In this document: piece after piece, positions 39,579 through 52,283 of the stretch | How the letters are laid out: each line of letters opens with the position of its first letter | How positions within the stretch are numbered: position 1 is the stretch's first letter | Origin: Rostratula benghalensis | Lineage: Eukaryota; Chordata; Aves; Charadriiformes; Rostratulidae | DNA: 64,000 bases | Direction: 5' to 3' | Assembly: GCA_013399305.1 (NCBI GenBank) | Contig: VXAI01000038.1 | Location: 1,377,194 to 1,441,193 of the forward strand | Made by a program: the position numbers and the translations under genes | Notes under the pieces: model-generated | What the model was told of the DNA's origin: nothing | The model's input: only the letters and a program-made list of their open reading frames with translations | Database searches by the model: none

Positions 39579-42500
39579 CATAAGCAGCAAGCTCTTGCCA
39601 ATAAGTTAGGAGAGCAGCACTCTGGGGAGAGTGACTGAGAAGGGTGGGAGAGGTGCGCTGGGAATGCAGTTGTGCAGGTATCCTCTTTACCCACTTACCA
39701 AAGATTTGCTGCTTTGATTGCAGGAAACAAAACTCAGGGGCAGGGCTTTTCTCTGGCCATTTTATTTCAGTGCTGTCCTATTTCAATATGAATTAGATCT
39801 TTGAAATTATGTTTAAAGCCTCAGAAAAGGTATCCAAGATGATCACTTGATCCGAATTTGCTGCCTAATCTTACTGGGGAGTAAAAAAGTTTCCTTGCAC
39901 ATGACTGCCTTTTTGTTATGACAATCCTGGCAGAGGAAGCAGCTGTCTCTGCTATCAATATATTTATGGACTAATGTCAGGAAAAAAGTAATTAAAAAAA
40001 AAAAAAGCCACCTAACAAAAAAGTTTCAAAGTCATATGGATTAAGTTAACTTTTAAGATTCCTTGTTAATGGCTTCAATTTCGTAAGCCTTGTAGAATCA
40101 TTATTCAGTTGCTAGTAAGTAAATGTGAACAGACAGTTTAGACATCTAATCGTTTATACTTAAGAAATCACAATGCCTAAGATGACCTGGAGGTTGATGT
40201 TATTAATTTAAAAATGAAATATTTTTCTTAGAAAATAAAAAACCCTTCGAACCATAGCAATTTGCAAAGAAAGCTATCGAAGCCCATAACTTCTAAGAAA
40301 ATCTGTATATAAATCCGCACCTACGATGTTTACTGTTGATATTAGATGTAAAGTATAAAATTAGTTACTAACCATATTTCTAATAATAAGCCATCTGTCT
40401 ATATTTTTTTTTCTTTATAAATTAGGGATGCAGTTACTTCATGATGCTGTTTTCACCAGGTTTACTTTCATATTTCTGTTCAATTAGAAGTCCTGCAGTT
40501 ATAGCTAGATACAGACTTTTAAGTTACTCGAGTTTCCTGCAAGATGGAAGAAAGCCCTTTGGAGGTGACCTCTCATCCTGGTTTTGTGGCCTGTATTGTC
40601 TTGGAGGTGATGGGAGTCCCTTGGTATTGGGATTCCTGAACTGTGGAGTTTCAGAGCCAGGGTCAAATTATCCTTTGTCCAGGAGTTAATTTCTCCAAAA
40701 AAGTAGCTATCCAGAAGGAAAGCTGAAGGACAGCCTTCAGCACCTGCAAGGCTGGTTTTAAATTCTACCCAGAAACTAAGCTTACCTGATGATGTCGGGT
40801 ACCAGTAGGGGTTTTGATATTTTAACTTTCAAGTACTGCTTTTCAGTAAACATTAGTGCTGTTATACAGGTTTTAGCTATATCTCTTTTGTAAAATGGTA
40901 GCATTATTAATAACTGTTGATTGCAGTGAGTGGTGTTCAGCACTTCTGATATAAACTCTCCCGGGTCTGTGTTTTAAAGTTGTCACTTTACATGTCCGGA
41001 GGCCAGGGCAGCACCTTTAGATTTAGAAATGATGTGGGTTAGTGGAACTGCAAGTGTTGTGTTCAGTTCCTGAAATTTGGTAAAGCCACCTTATGCTGCT
41101 GACAGCTGTGCATCTGCAGAGCGGATGAACAAATACATCGAAGGGTGAGGGACTCAAATACTACAGCAGTCATATAAATGCCAAAAATAGATGGATGCCA
41201 TTTGCTTTTATGAACTAAAAGAAATAGATCTATGGTATTCCATGTAGGCGGAAAGAAACGCTCCTTGGTGAATTTAAAGAGTTGTCGCATATGCTCTGTG
41301 CCCTGTTTCTGCAGGGTGTATAGCAGTGCCACGTTGGTTTGGTAAAACATTGTTCAGAAGGTTAAAGATCTGCTAACAAAAACTGAATGTAGTGATCCAA
41401 ACATACTGGAAGCTCACGGTTTGTATGGGTGTTCAAATAGGAACGTTTGTTCTAAAACGCTTGTAAACATAAATCTGCAGGATGAATTGCTGTCCTTACT
41501 CTGGGTGATAAACATTTCACAGATGACATGAATTTGGCTGGCATGGAAACAATAAGACAAAATGGCTTTTCTTGTCAACTGTGATCTGGTTTGCTGTGTG
41601 TATTTCCAAAGCTCTTTTCAAAGTATTTCAAAATTGATGTAATTATTAGGTCCCAAAATGACCAAGAGCAGCATTATTTTTGTTCCTATTTAATATGTCA
41701 GGTCTTCTATTTGCTTTCCTACCATCCTTCTGGGTTTTCCCTTGATTGACTTTTCTTTATTTATTTTTTTCTGTCTGGAAACTAGTTTTCCTTTTCTAAC
41801 CCTTCTTGTTGTGTAGATGCCCTGTTAAGTGTTTGGGGCTTTCATTTGTTACGAGCCGGTTTTTCATTGACAACGTAGGTGAGTTCTGTGAGTGTTCCAG
41901 AAATGGTGTAGACTTGGGAAAAAGAGTGGATGGCAGAGGAGGACACAGAGGCAAAATGTGTGTGACATTTTCTTTTTGTGAAATATGTCATGAGATAATT
42001 AACTCGAATCTGGTCTTTGAATTGATATACAGCTGCCCAACAAACATTTCATGCCTCTGAGTGGACTTTGGCTGTGGTGATCATGAGAAGTCACCTCTAG
42101 GCTGGCTTGCTCAGGACTTTTGCAGGAGGCTCTGAATCCACACAGAAATGAGTTTTCTTCCCCCATGAACACCACCATGTGTCAGACAGGACATGACAAA
42201 GCCACATCTGTGAAACACGAGGGTGTGAGTTTGGAGGTGGCTATTTGGTGAAAGTTCAGCAGTTAAAGCTCAGTAAGTACAGTGCACAACCCACAGCAGA
42301 CTCCACTCAAATGTTTGCCATTGCTTACAGCCTATCCCCTTCCCCATAGAAATTATTTCCGAATTATTTAGGGCCTCTGTGACCCAATTGCTTTCACATC
42401 ACTGGTCTCATGGCTCCTTGGTTAAGGTAATGACCCAGCACCCTCTGGTCCTGGAGCCACTCTCAGGCACTGCTTTCTCACTGAAGAATCCTCCCTGGTT

Positions 42501-43602
42501 TGGAAATGCTATTTTCTTTTTTGCACTCTGGAGTGTTTGCAGAGGGAAACCCAGTTTGTAACAATAACAAAATGGCAGATTTTAGCACTTACTTGAACCC
42601 TTTACCAGTCTTCTCAGAGTAACAGGAATATCTGTTTACTCGTATAATAAGTACTTATATGGGTACTTTTATGAGTAAACAAAGGTATCTACGTAACTAC
42701 TTGAGTTAGAGATATGAGTGCACAGAATGCCCAGAGATGTACAGAGTACTATTTTTGTGAATGTAATTCTAATATATATATAAAAAGTGCACAGCAAGAA
42801 CTCACCCTTTTGTTGCAGTGTTTGTAACGTAAGCAGGTAATGCAGAAATCCAAAGCACATGTTTTATTAACTTCTTTGGGGATCACTTAGGAGAACAAGC
42901 AAATTTGAGGCATTCAAGTTTAAAGGCAGAGCCGTTACCCTAAGAAGTTATTCCAGTGGGAATTTGGATGTGGAACTTGAATTTATTGCCTTGAGTGGTG
43001 AGAATGAATTTTGATGTAAATGCTTAAAAGCTCAGAAGCTTGAAGATGAATTCTCAGGCCTGTCTCCCACCCTTAGCACCGACCCATCGAAACTCAGCTG
43101 TACGCTTATCTAGTATTGACCACAAGTCAACCACAGGTCTGACTGACCAAACGAGATGTGACACCACAAAATGACAAATATGAAGATGCTAAAAATCCAG
43201 AGGATCAGATCATTGCATGTGCACTGCAGCAACGCCTGGAAAACACACCTCAAATGTTTCTCTAGTATCCCTCGCTGGCTTTGTTTTAGATCAGTAAGAG
43301 GGCCATAGTCTCAGGAGCATAGGTAGATGATGTACGTGGGTCTGCTGCTCTTTTTCAGCAGGCCTGAGAAGTCACACACCTGCAAAGCAGAGAAGCATTG
43401 TAATCAGAGTGAGGGAGTCAGATTTTGGAGCTGTGCGTGGACCTCAGCCAATTAAGAGCATTTGTACATGAAAACCAAAATCTCTTAACTTTGATAACGT
43501 CCAGACAGGAAGGCAGTGACCAAGAGAAAGCTGTAGCTAAGCCAGAAGGCTCCCTGTCTTCAAGTATTTGAAAACACTTATTTTGCATTGGTTCTTTTTC
43601 AG

Positions 43603-43656
43603 TGGCCAATTTTACAGTGGAAATTACCGGAATAATTGGAATTTCATGTCTCAAAG
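43603..43656 (+). other. Possible cryptic in-frame cassette exon (54 nt)
   Basis: A pyrimidine-rich GGTTCTTTTTCAG precedes 54 nt ending in AAAG, followed by GCAAGT, the standard form of a GC-type donor. Read in the SLIT3 junction phase (one base, 17 codons, two bases) it has no stop and would insert 18 residues between LRR4 and LRR5. The resulting residues (G-Q-F-Y-S-G-N-Y-R-N-N-W and so on) do not resemble an LRR. A chance arrangement in a 26-kb intron is more likely than a used exon. Confidence 0.15.
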
Positions 43657-44656
43657 GCAAGTTGCTGTTGCCAGATCAGTGTAAGAGAAAAAGGGTAAAA
43701 CCAAACAAAACAACCTTGGAAGCAGCAGCACCCACCCCATTCCCCCCGCCTTTCATCATGTGGAGCACCACTTACTCATCTTCAAAATCAGAGCCCACAG
43801 CTGTATTAAAGCTGAGAGATCTGCTCTTTGGAGCCCGGTGGGAAAGCTCATGAGCCTGTGCTAAGCAGGGTCAGAACTGGAAACCTCTGTCAGAGTGATT
43901 TAAAAACCAATACAGCACCTTGGAATGTGTCGTGTTCATTAGCTGTGCTCCAGAGGCGGGGACCGGGGGGGGTGTTCAGTTGTTATTTTAGCACTTCTTC
44001 GGTGTTAAGGGACTGAATACAACCATGTAAATAAAATCTCCCAAACCAAAATGGGGCACTGAGATACTCAAAACTGTTATTTTCTCTCTACCATCAACTG
44101 GATTATTTTCTTTTCTTGCTTTAAAAGTAGTGTGTGATAAACCAGGAGCTGATTGAAAAATTTACTGGTGTGTATTCATGCACTAGGTACTAATAATATT
44201 TTTCTAATTTATTAACAAAAAAAGGGCACTGAAACACAATTTCTACTAGTTTGCCCAATTTTACTGGCCATGTAACAAGATGGACACTGCTGTGACTTTA
44301 TTCCCAACATTTACAGTGATAGAAAACATGTATTAAGTCATTGATGTGACTGTGGCTGATAGAATTAATCTGATGTAATATGGGATTTCAAAGGGGACAG
44401 ATGTCTGGAGAGGTGCTTCTGGTGTCCAGGCACCGTTACCTTCTCTTAAACGCTGAGCTCTAGTGCATTTGCTCTCTGCCACGACCTCCATCTTGTCCTC
44501 GGTTTTCATGTCTGCTGAAAAAGCCTAAGCCTCTTAAAGGCATGAGAGCCCTAGTTTTTCCTCTCAAGGCTGAATTTAGTAAATTAATAAAAACGTGTAG
44601 ACAAGAGGTGCGAGAGTTAATATGATTTTTGCTGAGCAACCCCGTTAAGTAACCAC

Positions 44657-44755
44657 CATAGAAGCATAGAATCGTGTAGGTTGGAAGGGACCTTTAACGT
44701 CATAACCAACCTTTTACTGCCAAAACCAACGCTGGACCGTGTCCCACCCCACCCT
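44657..44755 (-). mobile_element. CR1 LINE fragment, 3' end, - orientation
   Basis: The + strand reads CATAGAAGCATAGAATCG then GGTTGGAAGGGACCTTTAA, the reverse complement of the CR1 3' terminus with its octamers at the left. ACTGCCAAAACCAACGC and CCGTGTCCCACCCC further right match the same CR1 3' untranslated region. The right edge is approximate. Confidence 0.85.
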
Positions 44756-45084
44756 TTATCCTGGCAGTACCTGTGGGCATCTTTAGCCCCTTGTCCCGCT
44801 AGCCCTGTGCTGCCTGGACTCCCCCTGGCAGGAGCTGGGGATGCCCGTGGGTGGCATCCTCAGGGCAGCACTAATGTCATCTGTGTCCAGAACATCTCCT
44901 GTCACACACGAGATGGCAGGAACGGACAGGAACTGACAGAACAATACCCCTGCCTTCTTGCCTTGCTCTGTAGAGTTTCTTCCCGTTCTCTGGCCTACCA
45001 AAGCCCTGTTTCAGAAATACTGGAAGCTCTGAACAAATTGTGTCTGTGGCAACTGACAGATTATACAAATTTTAGTATTAAGGG

Positions 45085-45245
45085 ATCACAGAATCTCAGG
45101 GATGGGAAGGGACCTTGAAAGATCATCGAGAACAAATCTCCCTGCCGGAGCAGGAACACCCAGAGCAGGTCACACAGGAACGTGTCCAGGTGGGTTTGGA
45201 ATATCTCCAGAGAAGGAGACTCCACCACCTCTCTGGGCAGCCTCT
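45085..45245 (-). mobile_element. CR1 LINE fragment with the end of ORF2, - orientation
   Basis: The left end (ATCACAGAATCTCAGGGATG then GGAAGGGACCTTGAAAGATC) is a reverse CR1 3' tail. Reading the - strand inward gives R-L-P-R-E-V-V-E-S-P-S-L-E-I-F then L-D-T-F-L, the conserved C-terminal segment of CR1 ORF2. It is in the same orientation as the fragment 330 bp to the left but has its own 3' end, so it is a separate insertion. Confidence 0.9.
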
Positions 45246-47318
45246 CTGGGGTGAAGCCGTCTGTGTTTTTTTCTTTTTTAAGGTTTTGGTTCTGTAATGA
45301 ATTTGTTACTACGTGGAACATCCACACAGACTGATTTCCAAGGAAAGAACCCAGCCCCCAGTCGCACGCTGCTATATTGATCTGCCGTAACAGCCAGCCT
45401 GTGGAGGCTTATTTGTTTTGCCTTCTAAATAAGCATGACTTATGTACTATTAGTTCCCTGTAAGTAACACCCTGGTGGTACATGAGCCTACATAAACATC
45501 AACCTTGCTTATAGTTCATGTCTTGAGATGTGCCTCGGGCAGTAGGGGCTTTGGGAACTGCCCCCGGGGCAGGTTCTGGGGCACTGCTGTCCTGGAGGAA
45601 AGATGCAGCCATGGGGAGCCTGGTCCCTGTGGGCACGCTGTACCTGTCTCTAGCAGAGCATCACACAGGGATGCACGAAACAGGAGGAAAGGGCTCAAGG
45701 GATGATGGAAGTGATGGCCACAACCCTGTAGAGGCAACTTTCAGCCCTTTTTGCAGGTCAGGAGTGGAAAGGAACAGTTGCTTAGTGATCCTGTTCCACC
45801 TGCAGCAACTCTGTGCACGTTGACCTTCTGCACCTACTCTACCCCATGCTCTTTGTACATTACAAATTTCTATGAATTCTTTGAATTACATACCAGCATT
45901 TTTTTTCTATGTAAGTGCTTATTTTCAGATTTTCCACAGTTTCATAGTAGTATCCTTAATGGTATGATTTCCTGTGGATGTTCTTAATGTGACTCCCTCA
46001 TATGATTTCCTGATAATAAGGTGAATGATTAGTAACGTTTGGGAATTAGAACTTTTCTTTACACATGGTAATTGGTACTTGTCAACTGAAAATAACAATA
46101 AATAAACCAAAGATTTAATTAAGCACCAACCTTCTGCAAATTTAAAAGCCACTATAGTAAATAACTTTCTTATTCTCTAAAACCAATTTTATCCTCCTCA
46201 TTTCTTCCCCTTTTCCCCTTTGGGGCTATGGCAGAGGAGAACAACAGATGGTTATCAGTCAAGAGTAACTAGGGAAACCGCAAAACCTGCCCCAATTGCT
46301 ATGGAGACAGCCATTTCTGTGCTTGGTATGCACTATTTGTTACATCAGCAACCAGGGAGAGTTAAAAAAAGAAAAAAAAAAATTTCTAAGCCCCCTGGTA
46401 TGGAAAGGAAACCTTGGGTTTGTGTGTATGTACACTTGTGGGAAGAGGCAGGAGTAGTCTCCTTGTCCGTTGGTCTCTTAAGTTTTGCTTTAAGCTAATG
46501 CTATGTCTGGTTTTTTGATAGCAATGTTTACAATTAATGGAATAAAAATCCTTAAATGCTTAATACTTACGAAGAGTCTGCAGAGTAGTTATTTGTAAGC
46601 AACTCTTCTCCTCCAAATAGGCTATCCTTCCCTCCTCATTTAACAGCCTGGCAACACAGGCAGGGTATGGAAAGTGAAGACACAGAAATATGGCTGTGCC
46701 CAATTATTTCAGGCAGATGACCTCTTTCTGTGCAATGCTCCAGCCATTGCTTTTGGCAAAACCACATCTTTAGGAAAACAAAAAGAAAAGGAATTTTGGA
46801 ACACTTGTAAAAATCCCAGTGGGAGATTTTAGCTTGGTCACAGCAGATCCGTCATCTGTGCTTTGCACCACCCGTTTACTCCACTTGAGAATTACTTTAA
46901 TGTTGAATTTAATGTATCAATTCTTTGCATTTTCTAATAGGAGTAAGATCTTCTAGAATTATTTCAGCAAAGCATCAATAAAGAGTAAACATTAAACAAA
47001 AAGTGCATTAAAAACTACTTTGAAATAACTTCATATATATAACGTAATTTAATTTAGTGTTCAAAGAACCATCTATTACCACTTATGGTGCTTCTTAATT
47101 TTATTTTAGGAATTACCTATTAGGAATAGTTGTATTGGGTCATTGTCCTTGGAAATGTTTTGACATTCTCCAAGTTATGTGAGGAGTTGTTTGGAGGCTG
47201 GACAATAAATGTTATGGAGTGTCTCTCAAGTTCTTACAGGCTATTGAAGAGCATCGTTCCTGGGCTGTAAAAGTGATGACATAGAGCCAGCAGTTTGTAT
47301 TATGGGGGGAAAAAAAGG

Positions 47319-47320
47319 NN
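47319..47320. other. Two undetermined bases
   Basis: NN follows G6-A8-GG, so this is probably a homopolymer-associated consensus failure. Confidence 0.95.
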
Positions 47321-47694
47321 TATTCGGGGAAAATGTTGCTCAAAGTGAGGTTCTTTTGGAGATGTGATTAACAAAACTCATTCTTCTCTAACATTAATAA
47401 TGAGTTACAGTGACTTTGTTTCCCAGTGAAATGGCTATTGAAAATTCCTTTAAGCGCTTAAGGAATACAGTATCTTTAATACAAATACTTCTCATGGAGT
47501 ATGCAAATCTTTTATTAACGAGGAAATAACTTGCTTAATCTCAGACCTGTAACAGTAGATATCTCTAAGGGTAGTTATTTTGTATCTCTAACAGCAGAAC
47601 TTTATTAAATATACATTTTTTTCTAACACTTCTTTTTATGCTAAAGATGTAAAATACGAAAAAAATCTGAAAGGTATTTATTATGATGCTTGTT

Positions 47695-47720
47695 AATCTG
47701 ATTAAATATTTAATCAGATT
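47695..47720. repeat. Perfect 26-bp palindrome
   Basis: The 13-base left arm AATCTGATTAAAT is followed immediately by its exact reverse complement, with no spacer. Both arms contain GATTA/TAATC, a homeodomain-type core. It could extrude as a cruciform or bind a dimeric factor. Confidence 0.95.
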
Positions 47721-50700
47721 CTGGACAAAACTATATAAAGAGGTTACAGTAATTAAACTACTTTCATGGTGTTTGTAAATGGGAAAAATCTCTCACTGAA
47801 ACAAATAAAGTACAAACCACTGATTATATGGTTTGTTATTGAGAAATGTCGATGTTTGAAGGACCTCTTCTTCATGAATGTGAGTATGACTAATTGCAGA
47901 AAATATATCGAGAAGTCTTCTATGTGCCATGAGATTAGTTATTATAATATGAAGAAACATTGCTAGAGATACAATGTAGGGTTTTAAACATTAATTAACT
48001 TTTAACGTCAGAAAAAAATTATATTTTGTCAAGTTGGGGAAAATTTACCGGGGATGAATTCAGTTCTTTAATATTTTAGAACAGTTTTGTTTGGTTTTTT
48101 TAATCACACATCTACTGGTGTGATAAAAATTATATCAGCTTTGTTGCCAGGGGTTTTTGTCTCTCAAATGCGTTTGAAAACTTAGATATACCTTATTGTT
48201 GTGAGCAAAGCCTCCAAGCCTTGGTATTTAAAGGATTATTTCAAATGGCAGAAGAATATCATCATGGTAAAATCCTGTTCCTTCTAAATGTTATTTGAAA
48301 TTTACCTCTGGTGTATGATAGATAATGTACAAATCTAAATGGGTGAGCCCGAGTTACACGCTGCCAGGGAAGGGAAATTGTGTTTTAAAGAGTGAGGCAG
48401 TGTTTTGGCCAAGCCGTAGACTCTCCAGTGATACAAATCTATTAGGAGGAAGCATTACTTCTCATTTCATAGAAAGGTGATTTGTGTTTGATTTTTTTTT
48501 TTCCTTTAAAACATCAATGTTAAAAATAGACAATGATCAATCAGTTGCGTATAATTTAATTGCATAATTTTCCTGCATTTTAATAAAGACTGAGACTGGC
48601 GATTGAGTCAGTAGAGTCAGATTACAGTAATACTTAGAGCGTTTTGTGTTGTAACTCTACCATATGAAAGATGCCTTTTTTCCTCCAAATGGTTTTATGA
48701 ATTCTCACATTGAGAAATGCTCATAAAGCGTTTGTCTGTGTAGCATACAGGCATTCAGTATTTCCCTTGCTCACGAGTTTTGCTCCGTTCTCGGAGGTCT
48801 TCTGGTTTTGCTCCTCAGATCTGTCAGTATTGTCTGGTTGCTCATTGTCTGCCAGGGAGATCTGGGGTCCCTGGAGTCTCTTAGGTGAGGTCAGGGTGGG
48901 TAATTCAATCACCCCCGAGCTCCTGGCTTTCCCAGGCGGGGATCTCAGCTCGGAGATCCTGACACTGGAGCAAGAACCCTCCCGACAACGTCACCGAGCC
49001 CAGCTCCAGTGCTTTGTGTCCGATGCGTGAGAGATTCTGCATTTAACCCAAACAGGAGTTAGATACCTATCTCACTTAGCAAAAACTTACAAGTTCAAAG
49101 TTTGGGGGTGTTTGTTCATGCCTTGCTTTGTAGCTCTTATACTGTGTCATACATGTTGTCTGGCTGTTTCACAGAGCTCCAGACTCCCTCCGTTTTAAAA
49201 TCATGTCTTCAATCTGAGTTTGTGCTGTCTGACCTTTTTTCAGCATGGTTACATTACATGCATAACACCCTGTTTGTAATATTGAGGAGAAAAAGATTCT
49301 TTTGGAAAGGGTATGAACCCTGACAAATAGATGGCATTTAAAACTCAATAAAGGCAGCGATGAAGAAATGTGAGCAGTGTCACATGTTCCTTAAGGAAAC
49401 GTGTGTGCCACCTGTCCTGAAATGCCGATTTTTATATAATTTTTTTCCTTTTTATTTTTCAAGTTGAATTTTTACTTTCTCTGCATATGTTTAGTTGTAT
49501 TCAGGTAAGATGTTCTTCTGGGCAAGTGTAGGCATGTCTGTTCTGCGCGTTGAAGAGCTGCAATGCACAGCTTACCCACTTTGAGGATGTGATCTGGCTG
49601 CCAGCCTGCACCACGGCATTGATATTTCATTTTCAGGGGTGTAAAAGTACGTGTTGAACACCTGTCTTTGCCTTTCTGTAAGGCTTCACCTGAAGCTTTC
49701 TCAAAACTTTAAACTAGCGAATTGTCTTGGAAAGGAAATATTGTTTAGACTTTAAAGTCTCAAATCTCTAGTCTCTGCTTAACCACTCACCAGGGTGCTG
49801 TACTGGCAGAAAGAAATAGGATTTCCATCTTTACGTACAGAGCAATAAATGGGGAGGTGAAGGGTCTTAAAAACAGTCATGCCTAATTTTAAGTCAACTA
49901 ATAGTTCTGTTCCTTTTGAGAAGAAATTCTCATGCTTAGAGTTAAACACAGATGTGAATGGTTTGGGGTGATGGATATCAGGACACATGAGCCATGTTAC
50001 AGAGCAGCATTAAATGAGTGGATGTCTCCCACAGACTCTGCAGATGTAGTTTATGGGGCACGCAGAATCTTGGGTGCATCTCCTGAGTATTTTCCCTGAT
50101 TACCGATCACCGTGTGGCGTACACGTCTCCTGGGCATCCAGAGGTTTCCCTTGCTGTGGTCCTTTGGATTAGTCATATGGACTAAACTTGGTTGTTCACC
50201 CTGGCCTGACTGGACCTACAGAAATAGATTTAAGACTGTCATTGCACCTTTTCAACAACAATCAATCTATGAGAGCAGTGTTTTTTTAAAAAACCCAATA
50301 CACTGCATATGAAGCCCTTTAATCAGAAGGGTTTGTGACTAGAACACTGGTTTTATTTGCTTATTTTAGTGTATTTGGCAGAAAAATCAATATTACAGTA
50401 TAACTCAAGTGAAAACTTGAGGCAATATCGAGATCTGCCTGTAGAAGAAGAGGTAACTCTCAAGTCGCGCCTGCTTTCTCTTCGTCAGGCTAGCGTGTGC
50501 CAGCCTGGTGCTTCAGAAAGCCAACTCAAGTGTAAAGTACTTAGTCATGCAACCCGCGTTATATTTAACTCAGCTGAAGTTTATTCCTCCTGAAATGCGC
50601 CATCCTTTCTGTTTGAGCAACAAATTTATCACAACCCACACAATTAAGCAGGGATCTCGGGGAAAAAAAAAAGCCTCTCAGCAGCCGCCGGTCCTCTCAG

Positions 50701-50771
50701 CAGTCAAAAATATGTAGTTTTGAGCATCTTTGCTAGGTGGTGGGAGAAACAGGGAGAACATAAGGAAATGT

Positions 50772-50805
50772 GTATGTATATACTTATATGCATGTGTATA
50801 CATAC
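50772..50805. repeat. AT-rich inverted repeat
   Basis: The arms GTATGTATA (50772-50780) and TATACATAC (50797-50805) are perfect complements. Three more inner pairs, one of them a wobble, extend the stem to 12. Alternating purine-pyrimidine sequence dominates, so it may be microsatellite decay. Confidence 0.7.
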
Positions 50806-51747
50806 TACAAATGAACTCTTATGCTAAGGGAAAAAAAACATTTTGGGTGGTTGTATGTCCAGGTATCTGTCAGTATAGGAGACAGTGCTGAAATCTGGCC
50901 AAATTCTGCATGTTCTCTGAAGTTACAAGAGCTGTGAGAAAGCTTAGCCAGGCTTTGTGCTTGCTCAGCTTTTTAGTAGGCCTTACAGTGTGTATGGTTT
51001 TTCATGCACTTTAAATCACAAAAAATGTGATGTTCATCGAGACCAGACTACATTACAAAGGATAAGTGTCCTATAGTCTTCAAATATATACATACTCAAA
51101 ATGCTCAATATTCATGGATAGCAAGGTAATAAGAAATTTCTGACAAACGTCTATTTAGACCAAAAATTAGGCACAGGAAATGATTGGAAAGAAGTTGGTA
51201 GAACTATACACATGTATTATACACAGGTGTAATGTACTTGCTATCTCTGCCTATATATTCATTATTTTTTAATAGAAACCAGCAACTGCAATGCAATCTT
51301 GGTATCTTTGTTCACAGTTCTTTATAGCCAGGACAAATGGTCCACACCAAATCTAAAGGGTTTTTTATGAAATGCAGATATTGTACTTACGTGTGAGTAG
51401 GTACATAATTTTGTTTCTCTAAGTCTACAGTTTAAGGGAAGTAGCTGTACTGCTGTCTCCACATATATTGTAAAATATATTTAAAATAATGCGTATGTAG
51501 GGAGACAAATGAGAGAACTCCACCACCCAAATATTAAATTACACATTTTAAAGCAAAATAGTGCTTTAAATGTACGTGTGGATAATGCTCTCTGTCACTG
51601 GATTGCGCTCCCTCATGCTTTTAGTCAGAATCTGTATTTAGTCAGAAATCTCTCAATAGAAGGGGCTACCAGATGGGACCAGTAACAATGCAGAGAGGCA
51701 TCGAACCACCACAGACATTTGGTGCTTAGAATAATAAAAAGACTATA

Positions 51748-51772
51748 AAATTAGATTAGTTGAGTCTAATTT
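51748..51772. repeat. Short inverted repeat
   Basis: AAATTAGA (51748-51755) and TCTAATTT (51765-51772) are exact complements around a 9-nt loop. Confidence 0.7.
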
Positions 51773-51887
51773 GGAATTGGTATATTCCCTATGCACTCTC
51801 GCAGCTCTCGGGCAGATAAAGCCTGGAGATTTAGTACTGTCAGGACAGAGGACTCCAACTTCCAGTAAAAGAAAAAAAGGCATTCTG

Positions 51888-51918
51888 GGAGGTCACGGAG
51901 GGCAGCCCAGTGACCTCC
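51888..51918. promoter_or_regulatory. Inverted repeat with AGGTCA-type half-sites
   Basis: The arms GGAGGTCAC (51888-51896) and GTGACCTCC (51910-51918) are perfect 9-bp complements with a 13-nt loop. Each arm contains the nuclear-receptor half-site AGGTCA or its complement TGACCT. It lies about 370 bp upstream of the LRR5 exon, in a TAAT-rich stretch. A regulatory role is inferred only. Confidence 0.35.
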
Positions 51919-52025
51919 AATGATTTACAGGCCTTTAGCTTAATGAAATTGTTTCAGTGACATGACGGTAAAAGCTCATAATGGATTGGATGCCCTAATG
52001 TAATGAAATTACTCCCTTCTGCCTT

Positions 52026-52044
52026 AAAAAAAAAAAAAAAAAAA
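52026..52044. repeat. Poly(A) tract, 19 nt
   Basis: Uninterrupted A run between AT-rich intron and the CpG-dense stretch preceding the LRR5 exon. Confidence 0.95.
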
Positions 52045-52080
52045 GCGCAATTAATATTTACTGAGACCTGACAGGCTTCA

Positions 52081-52260
52081 GTGTGCGGTAGCGTGCGGCG
52101 CTGTCAGCCAGCAGCCAGCAGAGCCGGAGCAGCGTGGCAACCGAGCAGCCCTGCGCCGGGTGGCGAGCAGGCGCTGCGAAGGGGGTGGAGGACACCTCGG
52201 TGACAGGGAAGCCCCCAAGCTGGCGCTCCCAGGCTGTTCTGCCCGTACCGGCCAGCCTTC
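52081..52260. promoter_or_regulatory. CpG-dense patch upstream of the LRR5 exon
   Basis: Sixteen CpG dinucleotides were counted by hand in 180 bp of GC-rich sequence, unlike the CpG-poor surrounding intron. CpGs continue into the exon (for example TGCGCGACC). It is too short for a classical CpG island by itself. It could be an intragenic regulatory element or simply local GC enrichment near an exon. Confidence 0.45.
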
Positions 52261-52283
52261 ATCCTCTCCCTTCCTTTCTGCAG
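52256..52283 (+). other. SLIT3: 3' splice site of the LRR5 exon
   Basis: The pyrimidine tract CATCCTCTCCCTTCCTTTCT leads to GCAG, with AG at 52282-52283. The next base (G) completes the Leu codon split from the LRR4 exon. Confidence 0.95.

Larger units (their letters stand above)
25818..52283 (+). other. SLIT3: SLIT3 intron between the LRR4 and LRR5 exons, 26,466 nt
   Basis: The intron has GT-AG ends and joins two exons of matching phase. Apart from the repeats listed separately, it is AT-rich sequence with no convincing coding potential. It carries four CR1 fragments (27919, 30119, 44657 and 45085), homopolymer tracts, a 26-bp palindrome near 47.7 kb, G-rich tracts near 36.6 and 39.4 kb, and a possible cryptic exon at 43603. 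The SLIT-family intronic microRNA miR-218 was sought and is not present here; in mammals the SLIT3-hosted copy lies in a later intron. Confidence 0.9.

Noticed and set aside
46295..46308. RFX X-box-like ATTGCTATGGAGAC
   Set aside because: It only approximates the consensus, and single degenerate sites are expected by chance in 64 kb.
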